Assembly (NCBI RefSeq): GCF_029846715.1
Contig: NZ_JARVWW010000005.1
Location: 247,881 to 311,880, forward strand
DNA: 64,000 bases
DNA from: Bradyrhizobium nivariense
GTDB lineage: Bacteria; Pseudomonadota; Alphaproteobacteria; Rhizobiales; Xanthobacteraceae
Direction: 5' to 3'
The notes beneath the pieces were generated by a model, which was given only the letters and a program-made list of their open reading frames with translations, made no database searches and was not told where the DNA came from. Both the position numbers and the translations under genes were made by a program. This document shows, one piece after another, positions 44,949 through 54,127 of the stretch. Numbering within the stretch: position 1 is the first letter of the stretch; every line of letters begins with the position of its first letter.

Positions 44949-46139
44949 ATGGATCTCGCATTCACGAAAGAAGAGCAGGCGTTCCGCGAGGAAGTGCGGT
45001 CATTCCTCCGCGACAACGTGCCGCCGGATACGCGGCGCAAGCTGGTCGAGGGCCGCCACCTCTCGAAGGACGAGATGGTGACGTGGTGGCGCATCCTCAA
45101 CAAGAAGGGTTGGGGCGTCAGCCATTGGCCCGAGCAATATGGCGGCACCGGCTGGACATCCGTGCAGCACTACATCTTCAACGAGGAGCTGCAATCCTAT
45201 CCGGCGCCGCAGCCGCTCGCCTTCGGCGTCAGCATGGTCGGTCCTGTCATCTACACCTTCGGCAATGAAGAGCAGAAGAAGCAGTATCTGCCGCGCATTG
45301 CCAGTGTCGACGATTGGTGGTGCCAGGGCTTCTCCGAGCCCGGCTCCGGCTCCGACCTCGCTTCGCTGAAGACGAAAGCCGAGCGCAAGGGCGACAAGTG
45401 GATCATCAACGGCCAGAAGACCTGGACCACGCTCGCCCAGCACGCCGACATGATCTTCTGCCTCTGCCGCACCGACGCCAGCGCCAAGAAGCAGATGGGC
45501 ATCTCCTTCATCGTGTTCTCGATGAAGTCGAAGGGCGTCACCGTTCGCCCGATCCAGACCATCGACGGCGGCGTCGAGGTCAACGAGGTCTTTTTCGACG
45601 ACGTCGAGGTTCCCTACGAGAACCTGATCGGCGAGGAGAACAAGGGCTGGGACTACGCAAAATTCCTGCTCGGCAATGAGCGTACCGGCATCGCCCGGGT
45701 CGGCGTCTCCAAGGAGCGGCTCCGCCGCATCCGTGATCTCGCCTCCAAGGTCGAATCCGGCGGCAAGCCGATCATCCAGGACGCCGCCTTCCGCGAGAAG
45801 CTCGCGGCCTGCGAAATCGAGCTGAAGGCGCTCGAGCTGACGCAGTTGCGCGTCGTCGCCGACGAAGGCAAGCACGGCAAGGGCAAGCCCAATCCGGCCT
45901 CGTCCGTGCTGAAGATCAAGGGCTCGGAGATCCAGCAGACCACCACCGAGCTCTTGATGGAAGTGATCGGCCCGTTTGCAGCCCCCTATGACGTGCACGG
46001 CGACGACGGCTCGAACGAAGCCATGGACTGGACCGCCCAGATCGCGCCGAGCTACTTCAACAACCGCAAGGTCTCGATCTACGGCGGCTCCAACGAGATC
46101 CAGCGCAACATCATCGCCAAGGCGGTGCTGGGGCTGTGA
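44949..46139 (+). CDS. Acyl-CoA dehydrogenase, large subunit (PimC-like)
   Basis: A 396-residue FAD-dependent acyl-CoA dehydrogenase. GGAGG lies before the ATG. Flavin and substrate motifs WWCQGFSEPGSGSDLASLKTKAERKGDKWIINGQKTWTT (about 118-160), a catalytic-base region with LLMEVIGPFAAPYD, and a C-terminal SIYGGSNEIQRNIIAKAVLGL. It introduces the 2,3 double bond into an acyl-CoA, passing electrons to ETF. It is paired with the following smaller dehydrogenase; in R. palustris PimC and PimD are proposed to work as a pair. Confidence 0.93.
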   Translation: MDLAFTKEEQAFREEVRSFLRDNVPPDTRRKLVEGRHLSKDEMVTWWRILNKKGWGVSHWPEQYGGTGWTSVQHYIFNEELQSYPAPQPLAFGVSMVGPVIYTFGNEEQKKQYLPRIASVDDWWCQGFSEPGSGSDLASLKTKAERKGDKWIINGQKTWTTLAQHADMIFCLCRTDASAKKQMGISFIVFSMKSKGVTVRPIQTIDGGVEVNEVFFDDVEVPYENLIGEENKGWDYAKFLLGNERTGIARVGVSKERLRRIRDLASKVESGGKPIIQDAAFREKLAACEIELKALELTQLRVVADEGKHGKGKPNPASSVLKIKGSEIQQTTTELLMEVIGPFAAPYDVHGDDGSNEAMDWTAQIAPSYFNNRKVSIYGGSNEIQRNIIAKAVLGL

Positions 46140-46154
46140 CGCAACAATGACGGT

Positions 46155-46270
46155 GTCGTCCCCCGCGAAGGCGGGGGACCCAGTACGCCGAGGCGGTCGT
46201 GAGTACGACGGACGGCTGCGTATACTGGATCCCCGCCCCAGTGCGCAATTGCGCACAAGGCGGGGATGAC
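46155..46270. repeat. Dispersed intergenic inverted repeat (family A)
   Basis: GTCGTCCCCCGCGAAGGCGG and GGCGGGGATGAC flank the words CCAGTACGCCGAGGC and GTATACTGGATCCCCGCC. It lies between the two acyl-CoA dehydrogenase genes. Confidence 0.6.
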
Positions 46271-46329
46271 GTCTGAGGGTGAGGCGACGGCAGGGACAAT
46301 GACATCCACCGTCGAATTTGGAGAGAAAC

Positions 46330-47472
46330 ATGGATTTTGATCTGAACGAGGAGCAACGGCTTCTCAAGGACAGCATCGACGGCCTCTTGACCGATTCCTA
46401 CGATTTCGAGAGCCGCAAGAAGTATATGAAAGAGAAGGGCGGCTGGAGCAAAGCCGTCTGGGGCAAGCTCGCCGAGCAGGGCCTGCTCGGCCTGCCTTTC
46501 GACGAGGCCGATGGCGGCTTCGGCGGCGGCGGGGTCGAGACCATGATCGTGATGGAAGCGCTCGGCAAGGCGCTGGTGCTCGAGCCTTATCTCGCAACCG
46601 TCGTGATCGGCGGCGGCTTCCTGCGCCATGCGGGCTCCGATGCGCAGAAGGCCGCGCATGTGCCCGGCATCGTCGACGGCAGCAAGACGCTGGCGTTTGC
46701 CCAGCTCGAGAAGAACTCGCGCTACGATCTCTTCGACGTCACCACGACGGCGAAGAAGAAGGGCGAGGGTTGGGTCATCGACGGCGAAAAATTCGTCGTG
46801 CTCAACGGCGAGAACGCCGACACGCTCATCGTGACCGCGCGCACCAAGGGCGAGCGCCGCGACAACAGCGGCATCGGCGTGTTCCTGGTGCCGGCCAACG
46901 CCAAGGGCGTCACCAAGAAATCGTACCCGACCCAGGACGGCCTGCACGCCGCCGACATCACCTTCACCGGCGTCGAGGTCGGTGCCGATGCGGCGCTCGG
47001 CAACCCCGACGATTCGCTCGCGCTGATCGAACGTGTGGTCGACGAAGCCCGCATCGCGCTCTGCGCCGAAGCGGTCGGCCTGATGGATGAATCGCTCAAG
47101 TCCACCGTCGAGTACATCAAGACGCGCAAGCAGTTCGGCGTCGCGATCGGCTCGTTCCAGAGCCTCCAGCACCGCGCCTCCGACATGTTCGTCGCCGCCG
47201 AGCAGGCGAGATCGATGTCGATGTTCGCGACCATGGCCGGCGATTTCGAGGACGCCAAGGAGCGCAGCAACGCCGTTGCGGCGGCCAAGGTGCAGATCGG
47301 CAAGTCGCTGAAGTTCGTGGGACAGCAGGCGATCCAGCTCCACGGCGGCATCGGCATGACCATGGAGGCGAAGATCGGCCACTACTTCAAGCGCCTGACC
47401 ATGATCGAGAACTCGTTTGGCGACACCGACTACCACCAGCGCCGCGTCGCCGATGGTGGCGGGTTGATCTAG
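46330..47472 (+). CDS. Acyl-CoA dehydrogenase, small subunit (PimD-like)
   Basis: A 380-residue acyl-CoA dehydrogenase-fold protein; the ATG at 46330 has GGAGA five bases upstream. N-terminal helices MDFDLNEEQRLLKDSIDGLLTDSYDFES, a beta domain with FAQLEKNSRYDLFDVTTTAKKKGEGWVIDGEKFVVLNGENADTLIV and a C-terminal helical domain with KQFGVAIGSFQSLQHRASDMFVAAEQARSM and QAIQLHGGIGMTMEAKIGHYFKRL. The canonical catalytic Glu is not obvious, as is common in the smaller partner of such pairs. Probably heteromeric with the preceding gene product. Confidence 0.9.
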   Translation: MDFDLNEEQRLLKDSIDGLLTDSYDFESRKKYMKEKGGWSKAVWGKLAEQGLLGLPFDEADGGFGGGGVETMIVMEALGKALVLEPYLATVVIGGGFLRHAGSDAQKAAHVPGIVDGSKTLAFAQLEKNSRYDLFDVTTTAKKKGEGWVIDGEKFVVLNGENADTLIVTARTKGERRDNSGIGVFLVPANAKGVTKKSYPTQDGLHAADITFTGVEVGADAALGNPDDSLALIERVVDEARIALCAEAVGLMDESLKSTVEYIKTRKQFGVAIGSFQSLQHRASDMFVAAEQARSMSMFATMAGDFEDAKERSNAVAAAKVQIGKSLKFVGQQAIQLHGGIGMTMEAKIGHYFKRLTMIENSFGDTDYHQRRVADGGGLI

Positions 47473-47485
47473 CCGCAAGGTCGCC

Positions 47486-47588
47486 GTCATCCCCCGCGTA
47501 GGCGGGGGATCCAGTACGCCGCGGCTTCTCGGTTCTAGCCGCGCCGTCTCTGGAATACTGGATCGCCCGGTCAAACCGGGCGATGTCA
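47486..47588. repeat. Dispersed intergenic inverted repeat (family A)
   Basis: GTCATCCCCCGCGTAGGCGG and CCGGTCAAACCGGGCGATGTC flank ATCCAGTACGCCGCGGC and GGAATACTGGATCGCCC. It is located between the second dehydrogenase and the SDR gene. Confidence 0.65.
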
Positions 47589-47619
47589 CCGAACAAGTGG
47601 CCTCAACGGAGCAACAAAA

Positions 47620-48393
47620 ATGAAAAACACCCCGTTCGATCTCACCGGAAAAGTCGCCGTGGTCACCGGCTCCAGCCGCGGCATCGGACGCGCCTCCGCC
47701 GAGTTGCTCGCAAAGCTCGGCGCCAAAGTCGTGGTCTCATCGCGCAAGGCCGACGCCTGCAAGGAGGTCGCCGACGGCATCAATGCGGCCGGCGGCGAGG
47801 CAACCGTCATCCCCTGCAACATCGCGCGCAAGCAAGAGGTCGAGGCGCTGATCGCGGGGGCGACCAAGCATTTTGGCAAGATCGACATCCTGGTCTGCAA
47901 CGCCGCGGTGAATCCGTATTACGGCCCGCTGCTCGACATCACCGATGAAGCCTTCGACAAGATCATGGGCTCGAACGTCAAGAGCAACATCTGGCTCTCC
48001 GCGCTCGCAATCCCGCAGATGGCCGAGCGCGGCAAGGGCTCCGTCGTCATCATCTCCTCGATCGGGGGCTTGCGCGGCTCGACCGTGATCGGCGCCTATG
48101 GCATCTCCAAGGCCGCCGACTTCGCGCTGTGTCGTTCGCTCGCCGGCGAATGGGGCCCGAAAGGCGTCCGCGTCAACTGCATCGCGCCCGGCCTCGTCAA
48201 GACCGATTTCGCCCGTGCGCTGTGGGAAGACGAAGCCATCCTGAAGCGCCGCACCGCCACCACGCCGCTCCGCCGCATCGGCGAGCCCGACGAAATCGCC
48301 GGCGCAGTGGCCTACCTCGCCTCCGATGCGTCGAGCTTCATGACCGGACAGACCATCGTCATCGACGGCGGCGTGACCACGGCGGCGGTGTAG
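47620..48393 (+). CDS. SDR-family oxidoreductase at the end of the pim-like cluster
   Basis: A 257-residue short-chain dehydrogenase: TGSSRGIG (16-23), NAA (94-96), catalytic Ser147, Tyr160 and Lys164 (YGISKAA), and a typical PG...T...R...G..A..V.FL.S C-terminal part ending TGQTIVIDGGVTTAAV. NAD(P)-dependent and cytosolic. It probably acts on a hydroxy- or oxoacyl-CoA (or a related alcohol) of the dicarboxylate/fatty acid route, but it could also be a stand-alone gene behind the 147-base repeat-containing gap. Confidence 0.88.
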   Translation: MKNTPFDLTGKVAVVTGSSRGIGRASAELLAKLGAKVVVSSRKADACKEVADGINAAGGEATVIPCNIARKQEVEALIAGATKHFGKIDILVCNAAVNPYYGPLLDITDEAFDKIMGSNVKSNIWLSALAIPQMAERGKGSVVIISSIGGLRGSTVIGAYGISKAADFALCRSLAGEWGPKGVRVNCIAPGLVKTDFARALWEDEAILKRRTATTPLRRIGEPDEIAGAVAYLASDASSFMTGQTIVIDGGVTTAAV

Positions 48394-48403
48394 CCGCCGC
48401 CCC

Positions 48404-49309
48404 CTACGGCCGGCGTGCGCTGTCTCGCTCGACCAGGGCGCTTTGGATGGCGCTTTCGATGGCGCGCACGACGATCAGGGCCGAACGTTCGTCGAGGTGC
48501 ACGCCGTCGTCCCAACGCAGCTCGCTTCGCGGCGGATCGATCGGGAGCCACAGCCCGCGATCCGGAAAGGCTTCGTTGACGATCTCGTTGGTCATCCGGA
48601 CCATCCGGGAGCCTTCGATCTCCGGCGCAAACGGAACGTGGATCAGAAACGCGCGGGTGCCGTGCCGCTGCAACTCGTCGATGAGCTGCCTGATGCGGAC
48701 CACATTGGCGCGAGCCGGCACGGTCGGATCGGCTTCGTTCATCTGCTCCAGCGCACGGTCGAGATAGACCTTGTTGTCGAACGTGCCCGGCGGCTGGCTG
48801 AGCAGGCGATCCCGCTCGGCGCGCGCCCGGGCGGGATCGGGTTCACCGTGTTTCCACGTTTCATAGCCCGCGACCGCTGTTCGCACCGGGCGCAAGAGCA
48901 GCGCTTCCGTGCGCGCGCCGCCGGAAAATTTCTCGATCAGCGCGCTGTCCGGCTCGCGCGTCAGGACATTCGTCTCGATCAGCACGATCTTCGGCGGGTT
49001 CGGCCGGTTCGCGACGATCTCGAGACCTGTCAACGGTGAGCCGCCCGCCAACGAAAGATTGCGGGCGCGCGGCGGCGAGAAATACTCCTCCTTGAGGCGC
49101 CAGGCGACCGAGCTGCCGACCACCACGATATCAGGCGTGGGATCCCGCACATAGCGGTTGAGGCTGACGAGGCTGCCGCCGCGGGTCGTGACCGCCGGCT
49201 GCTGCAGGGCCGAGCCGAAGCGCGCGGTGGTGAGGGCGCAGGCCAGCAGCAGCGCGGCTGCGGCCGCCGCGCACTTGACCAGCCATGAAAGCGTAAAATC
49301 CTGCTGCAT
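48404..49309 (-). CDS. SGNH-like membrane-anchored protein paired with MBOAT
   Basis: A 301-residue protein with an N-terminal anchor (WLVKCAAAAAALLLACALTTA, 9-29) and an extracytoplasmic domain. The nucleophile-type segment VVVGSSVAW (62-70) and a C-terminal DDGVHL motif (267-272) fit an SGNH hydrolase/acetyltransferase fold as in AlgJ/AlgX or DltD-like partners. The ATG at 49309 lies one base after the MBOAT stop, so the two are co-translated. It likely accepts acetyl groups moved across the membrane by the MBOAT protein and places them on a polysaccharide. The polymer is unknown. Confidence 0.75.
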   Translation of the reverse strand: MQQDFTLSWLVKCAAAAAALLLACALTTARFGSALQQPAVTTRGGSLVSLNRYVRDPTPDIVVVGSSVAWRLKEEYFSPPRARNLSLAGGSPLTGLEIVANRPNPPKIVLIETNVLTREPDSALIEKFSGGARTEALLLRPVRTAVAGYETWKHGEPDPARARAERDRLLSQPPGTFDNKVYLDRALEQMNEADPTVPARANVVRIRQLIDELQRHGTRAFLIHVPFAPEIEGSRMVRMTNEIVNEAFPDRGLWLPIDPPRSELRWDDGVHLDERSALIVVRAIESAIQSALVERDSARRP

Positions 49310-49310
49310 G

Positions 49311-50669
49311 TCAGAACTGGAAGTAGATGAAAGTGCTGTCGGGCCCCGCCTCAAGACAGGCGAGCGCCGCGAGCGCGCCATAGAGATACGGCTCCCATCG
49401 CCGCAACCGGCCTTCGATGAGCGCGCCGATGCCGATATGCTGGATGATCACCGGCAAGGCGTAGAGCAAAGCGAGATTGGTGAACAGCTTTGGCGGATTG
49501 GGCGCGTCCGTCGCCATGAACATTCCCTTGAGGTAGCTGAGCGCGTGGTCGAAGTTCGGCAGCTTGAAGAAGATCCAGAGCATTGTGACGCAGAAGAAGA
49601 CGACGCCCATCCGGATCACCCGCACCGCAGGGCTTTCATCGCCCAGGAGTTTCAGGAACGGTCGTTCGATCACGAGCAGAAACCCGTGCGCCATGCCCCA
49701 CAGGGCGTAGCTCAGGCTTGCACCATGCCAGAGCCCGCCAAGCGTCATCACGATCATCAGGTTGAGACAGGTTCGTGCCGGTCCATGACGGTTGCCGCCG
49801 AGCGGAATGTACAAATAGGTCCTGAGCCAGCTCGACAACGATATGTGCCAACGCGTCCAGAACTCCGAGAATGAGGTCGAGATGTAGGGCAGGTTGAAGT
49901 TCACGGGCAGGCGATAGCCGAACAGCAGGCCGAGGCCGAGCGCAATCGCCGAGTAGCCGAAGAAATCGGCGTAGATCTGGTAGCTGTAGAGGAACACCAG
50001 CAGCCAGCGATCCTGCGTGCGCAGCGTCTCGTACAGCGGGAAGTCCATATAGGACGTCATCTCGTTGAGATTGTTCGCCACATACAGCTTGAAGAAATAG
50101 CCGACCAGAATCCACTTCGCGGCCTCGACGAAGGCAACGTCACCGAGCCGCTTGGGAACGATCTGCGGCATGAACTGGGCCGCACGCGTGATCGGGCCGG
50201 ACACGAGCTGGGGAAAGAAGATGATGTAGAGGAACACGTCGCGCAAGCGAACGGTGCGCTTCTCGCGCGTCAGGTCGACCAGCAGGCTGATGTTGTGGAA
50301 CACGAAGAACGAGATGCCGATCGGCAGCGGCAGGCGCAGCAGGAAGTCGACCGGCGCGGTGCCGGTGAGATGGGCCGCGGCGGCGTCGACGAACAGGAAC
50401 TTGTATTTGAAGAACGCCAGCAGGCCGAGATTGAAGACGATGCCGGCCGGCATCCAGATGCTTCGCTTCTCGAACGCGAGCACCAGGCAGACATAGGTGC
50501 CGAGGACCGCGACGAGCAGCAGCGGCAGCAACTCGGGCTGGCCGAAGCCGTAGAAGAACACGCTTGCAAGGACGAGCAGCGGGACTTGGAAACTGCGCAG
50601 TGACGGCAGGTAATAGACGCCAAACACGGTCGCGACGAAGACGCCGAACTGAAATGAAGTGAAGGTCAT
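49311..50669 (-). CDS. MBOAT-family O-acyltransferase (AlgI-like)
   Basis: A 452-residue integral membrane protein with about 10-12 helices. MBOAT motifs: FFVFHNISLLVD, FFPQLVSGPITRAAQFMPQ, SEFWTRWHISLSSWLRTYLYIPLGGNR (His275) and the catalytic GGLWHGASLSYALWGMAHG (His315). Related proteins (AlgI, PatA, DltB) transfer acetyl groups across the inner membrane. With the SGNH-like gene directly downstream it makes a two-component O-acetylation system. No polysaccharide synthase or export genes lie nearby. Confidence 0.93.
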   Translation of the reverse strand: MTFTSFQFGVFVATVFGVYYLPSLRSFQVPLLVLASVFFYGFGQPELLPLLLVAVLGTYVCLVLAFEKRSIWMPAGIVFNLGLLAFFKYKFLFVDAAAAHLTGTAPVDFLLRLPLPIGISFFVFHNISLLVDLTREKRTVRLRDVFLYIIFFPQLVSGPITRAAQFMPQIVPKRLGDVAFVEAAKWILVGYFFKLYVANNLNEMTSYMDFPLYETLRTQDRWLLVFLYSYQIYADFFGYSAIALGLGLLFGYRLPVNFNLPYISTSFSEFWTRWHISLSSWLRTYLYIPLGGNRHGPARTCLNLMIVMTLGGLWHGASLSYALWGMAHGFLLVIERPFLKLLGDESPAVRVIRMGVVFFCVTMLWIFFKLPNFDHALSYLKGMFMATDAPNPPKLFTNLALLYALPVIIQHIGIGALIEGRLRRWEPYLYGALAALACLEAGPDSTFIYFQF

Positions 50670-50818
50670 GCCGCCCCATCTGCCCGCCCGGCATGTACCA
50701 TTTTCGCATTCTCTGGCCTAGCCCTTCCACGCACGTCGCTCGCCCCGATGAGCGCGGCGGGCTTGACCTTCCGCCTCCAATCCGCTCCCTTTGGCGCGAC
50801 ACAATGATCCCTCACGGG

Positions 50819-50862
50819 ACAACGCCAAGAAAACGCCAAGACAACGCCAAGATAACGCCAAG
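50819..50862 (+). repeat. Four tandem 11-bp repeats before glpK
   Basis: Four copies of a unit ANAACGCCAAG (ACAACGCCAAG, AAAACGCCAAG, ACAACGCCAAG, ATAACGCCAAG) run head to tail and end 11 bases before the glpK ATG. The 11-bp period puts each unit on the same face of the helix. They contain no purine-rich ribosome site of the usual form. Confidence 0.7.
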
Positions 50863-50873
50863 GGTTCGCTTCC

Positions 50874-52379
50874 ATGTCTTTCGTCCTCGCCATCGACCAG
50901 GGCACCACCTCCTCGCGCGCCATCGTCTTTCGCAGCGACATCTCGATCGCCGCCCGTGCGCAGCAGGAATTTCCGCAGCACTTCCCCGCGTCGGGCTGGG
51001 TCGAGCACGAGCCGGAGGACATCTGGACCTCGACCGTGATGGTCTGCCGTGATGCGATCGAGCAGGCCGGCATCACCGCAAAGGACATCGCCGCGATTGG
51101 CATCACCAACCAGCGCGAGACCACCGTGGTGTGGGATCGCGCCACCGGACAGGCCGTGCACCGCGCCATCGTCTGGCAGGACCGCCGCACCGCCGACATC
51201 TGCGCCAAACTCAAGGCAGACGGCCGCGAGCCGGCGATCTCGCAGAAGACCGGCCTGATCATCGATCCCTATTTCTCCGGCACCAAGGTCGCCTGGATTC
51301 TCGACCACGTTCCCGGCGCGCGGGCGCGTGCCGCGCGCGGCGAGCTGATGTTCGGCACCGTCGATTGCTACCTGCTCTGGCGCCTCACCGGCGGCAAGGT
51401 GCACGCCACCGACGCCACCAACGCCTCGCGCACGCTGCTGTTCAACATCCACACGGGGCAGTGGGACGACGAGCTCTTGGAGATCATCGGCGTGCCGCGC
51501 TCGATGCTGCCCGAGGTGAAGGATTCCTCCGCCCGTTTCGGCGAGACCGTGCCAGACCTGTTCGGCGGCGCGATTGCGATCTCCGGCATCGCCGGCGACC
51601 AGCAGGCCGCGACCATCGGCCAGGCCTGCTTCCGCCCGGGCATGATGAAGTCGACCTACGGCACCGGCTGCTTCGCCCTGCTCAACACCGGCGCCACGCC
51701 GGTGGCCTCGAAGAACAAGCTGCTCACCACCATCGCCTATCAGCTCGGCGGAAAGCGCACCTACGCGCTCGAAGGCTCGATCTTTGTCGCGGGCAGCGCA
51801 GTGCAATGGCTGCGTGACGGTCTCGGCATCATCAAGCACGCCGCCGAGACCGGGTCTCTTGCCGACCAGTCGGACTCCATGCAGAGCGTCTATCTGGTGC
51901 CGGCCTTCGTCGGCATGGGCGCGCCCTACTGGAATCCGCGCGTGCGCGGCGCGCTGTTCGGCCTCACCCGCAACACCGGCCCCGCCGAGCTCGCCCACGC
52001 CGCGCTGGAAAGCGTCTGCTACCAGACTTTTGACCTTTGGGCCGCGATGCGCGCCGATTGGCCTAGCTCGGAAACCGCCAGCGTCGTGCTCCGCGTCGAC
52101 GGCGGCATGACCGCATCGGACTGGACCATGCAGCGCCTCGCCGATCTGCTCGACGCGCCGGTCGACCGTCCCGTGATCCAGGAGACGACTGCGCTCGGCG
52201 CCGCCTATCTCGCCGGGCTCCAGGCGGGCGTCTATCCCGAGCCGACCAAGTTCGCCGACAACTGGCGGCTCGAGCATCGCTTCAAGCCGAACATGAGCCA
52301 GGCGACAAGAGAGCGGAAGCTGGCGGGATGGGCGAGGGCGGTGAAGGGCGTGCTGGCAAGCGACGAGGGGGAGGGATAG
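50874..52379 (+). CDS. glpK: Glycerol kinase
   Basis: A 501-residue FGGY-family kinase: N-terminal [12 protein letters not shown] (phosphate-binding), [94 protein letters not shown] and the C-terminal [18 protein letters not shown]. It phosphorylates glycerol to sn-glycerol 3-phosphate using ATP. Family length is about 500, so it is complete. No glpD, glpF or glpR lies nearby. Directly upstream are four 11-bp tandem repeats that may affect its expression. Confidence 0.96.
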   Translation: MSFVLAIDQGTTSSRAIVFRSDISIAARAQQEFPQHFPASGWVEHEPEDIWTSTVMVCRDAIEQAGITAKDIAAIGITNQRETTVVWDRATGQAVHRAIVWQDRRTADICAKLKADGREPAISQKTGLIIDPYFSGTKVAWILDHVPGARARAARGELMFGTVDCYLLWRLTGGKVHATDATNASRTLLFNIHTGQWDDELLEIIGVPRSMLPEVKDSSARFGETVPDLFGGAIAISGIAGDQQAATIGQACFRPGMMKSTYGTGCFALLNTGATPVASKNKLLTTIAYQLGGKRTYALEGSIFVAGSAVQWLRDGLGIIKHAAETGSLADQSDSMQSVYLVPAFVGMGAPYWNPRVRGALFGLTRNTGPAELAHAALESVCYQTFDLWAAMRADWPSSETASVVLRVDGGMTASDWTMQRLADLLDAPVDRPVIQETTALGAAYLAGLQAGVYPEPTKFADNWRLEHRFKPNMSQATRERKLAGWARAVKGVLASDEGEG

Positions 52380-52476
52380 GCCGAACTCGTAGCCCGGATG
52401 GAGCGCAGCGAAATCCGGGGTTCTCTGGAAGCGATTACCCTGACCCCGCGGTGAACGAGGCGTATCCACAAACTCC

Positions 52477-52601
52477 GCCGTCCTGGCGAAAGCCAGGACC
52501 CACAACCACCGAGCTAAGTTGCCTTGGACCGCTGGCGGCCCCAGCCTGCCGCAACAGCGATCAGCTGTGGTAATGGGTCCTGGCTTTCGCCAGGACGACC
52601 C
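52477..52601. repeat. Dispersed intergenic inverted repeat (family B)
   Basis: Arms with core GTCCTGGCGAAAGCCAGGAC at the left and GGGTCCTGGCTTTCGCCAGG at the right, as at 44807-44925 and 57765-57901. It lies between glpK and the GNAT gene. Confidence 0.7.
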
Positions 52602-52642
52602 GGAATGTGTGGCTGGCGTTCAGCTTCAAAGAGACGCATCCC

Positions 52643-53233
52643 ATGATCCTCCCCGACGGCCATTCCGACATCCCCGCCGGCAAGATCGCTGCCGTCGTCA
52701 CTCATCTCGAGATGACCGCGCGTCCGGCGCTGCGTGACGATCCCGCCGGTGCGTGGACGCTGCGCAAGGTCGATACCCCCGCGCTTCATTGGTATCGCGA
52801 CCTCCATCGCCGCGTCGGCGAGGAGTGGTTGTGGTTTTCGCGGGCGCGCATGAACGATGCCGAGCTCGCCACAATCATCCGCGCGCCGGGCGTCGAGGTC
52901 TATGCACTCGGCGTGGACGGCCACGAAGGCCTGCTGGAGCTGGATTTCCGCGAGCCCGGCCAGTGCGAGCTGGTCTATTTCGGCGTCACTGCAGCATTGA
53001 TCGGGACTGGCGCAGCCCGCTTCCCGATGAACCGCGCGCTGGAGCTTGCATGGTCGCGCGACCTGCGCCGCGTCTGGGTGCACACCTGCACCTTCGATCA
53101 TCCGTCCGCCGTTGCGTTCTATCAGCGCTCCGGCTTCCGCCCGTTTCGCCGCCAGATCGAGATCGCCGACGATCCGCGCCTCGATGGCACGCTGCCGCGG
53201 ACCGCGGCACGGCACGTGCCGATCATTGAATAA
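52643..53233 (+). CDS. GNAT-family N-acetyltransferase
   Basis: A 196-residue protein from the ATG at 52643 (open to 52607). It shows the GNAT core: ALGVDGHEGLLELDFREPGQCELVYFGVTAALIGTGAARFPMNRALELAW, with a weak acetyl-CoA loop, then VWVHTCTFDHPSAVAFYQRSGFRPFRRQ, the typical motif B with N/D-x-x-A-xx-FY-x-x-x-GF. It transfers an acetyl group from acetyl-CoA to an unknown amine. No helpful neighbours; flanked by dispersed repeats. Confidence 0.85.
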   Translation: MILPDGHSDIPAGKIAAVVTHLEMTARPALRDDPAGAWTLRKVDTPALHWYRDLHRRVGEEWLWFSRARMNDAELATIIRAPGVEVYALGVDGHEGLLELDFREPGQCELVYFGVTAALIGTGAARFPMNRALELAWSRDLRRVWVHTCTFDHPSAVAFYQRSGFRPFRRQIEIADDPRLDGTLPRTAARHVPIIE

Positions 53234-53252
53234 TGCGCAGCTGCCTCCCCAC

Positions 53253-53340
53253 CGTCATTGCGAGGAGCCCTTGCGACGAAGCAATCCAGTCTGTTTCCGT
53301 GGAAAAGATCCTGGATTGCTTCGCTACGCTCGCAATGACG
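53253..53340. repeat. Dispersed intergenic inverted repeat (family C)
   Basis: CGTCATTGCGAGGAGC and the complementary CGCTCGCAATGACG at the ends, with GAAGCAATCCAG and CTGGATTGCTTCG inside, forming a long stem. It lies downstream of the GNAT gene. This pattern is widespread in rhizobial genomes in my memory. Confidence 0.65.
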
Positions 53341-53387
53341 AAGTGTGGCGCTGTCGTCGCGTTTCATTCGGGCTACGCGCTCCGAGA

Positions 53388-53983
53388 TCACCTGCTCACA
53401 CGAACACTCGGTTCCGGAAGGTCATAGGGAGCGAGACGCCGTAATCGCTCGGTCAATGGCTGTACAGGCGGAGCATGCAGCTCTGCGTAGCTGGAGAGCA
53501 GTGGGAGGCTAGGCTCCCATCGATGGATGACGAACACCACGCGATACTGTTTCGCCGCAGGCAGCCTTTGTCTGAGTCGGTCTCGATCACCGTCTCGCCA
53601 TCTGCGGTCAGGAACGTTTCGTTCCACGCCATCTCCTCGTGATCCCTGGGGGTGCGCGGATCGACCTGGGCAAAGTCTCCAATGTTGAATCGTGAGTCCG
53701 GGTTCGTGACGAGCACCTCGAGAACAGCGGCGCTGTCCATATATAAGCGCAGATTGCCCTCCCACTCCTGCCGCTCTACATCGGTCAGTGGCACGATCTC
53801 ATCACCCCTGCCGCGTAGGATGGTCTTCACCTCTTCGCTGAAACTGGGCGGATCGTGGGAATCGATCAGTCCCCGGATGAAGCGGGCATAAGCAGCTTTG
53901 TCCGCGCTGAAAGAGTAGATGCCCAGGATACTGAGTGAGGGAGGTTGGTCAGTCACGTCGCTCTGGCCCTGTGTGGCGCCCAT
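53388..53983 (-). pseudogene. Probable frameshifted hypothetical gene
   Basis: Reading from an ATG at about 53983 gives a plausible protein to about 53570 (MGATQGQSDVTDQPPSLSILGIYSFSAD, DPRTPRDHEEMAWNETFLTADGETVIETDSDK). After that the same frame turns Cys/Ser-rich and stops at 53453. The frame one base away instead continues with well-behaved protein (LPAAKQYRVVFVIHRWEPSLPLLSSYAELHAPP and on to 53388). A one-base indel near the run GACAAAGGC (about 53562-53572) would join them into a protein of about 197 residues. It may be a real frameshift or an assembly error. Function unknown. Confidence 0.5.
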
Positions 53984-54127
53984 CTTGATCGACGCGATGC
54001 AAGCTATCAAGCCTCAGAAGCGTAGCCCGAATGTAGCGCCTTGTCCGCCGAAGCTCGAAGAGCGAAGGCGGAAGCGCAATCCGGGACAGATCCCCGCATT
54101 CTGCTCCGCTTACATGCGGGCTACTCC

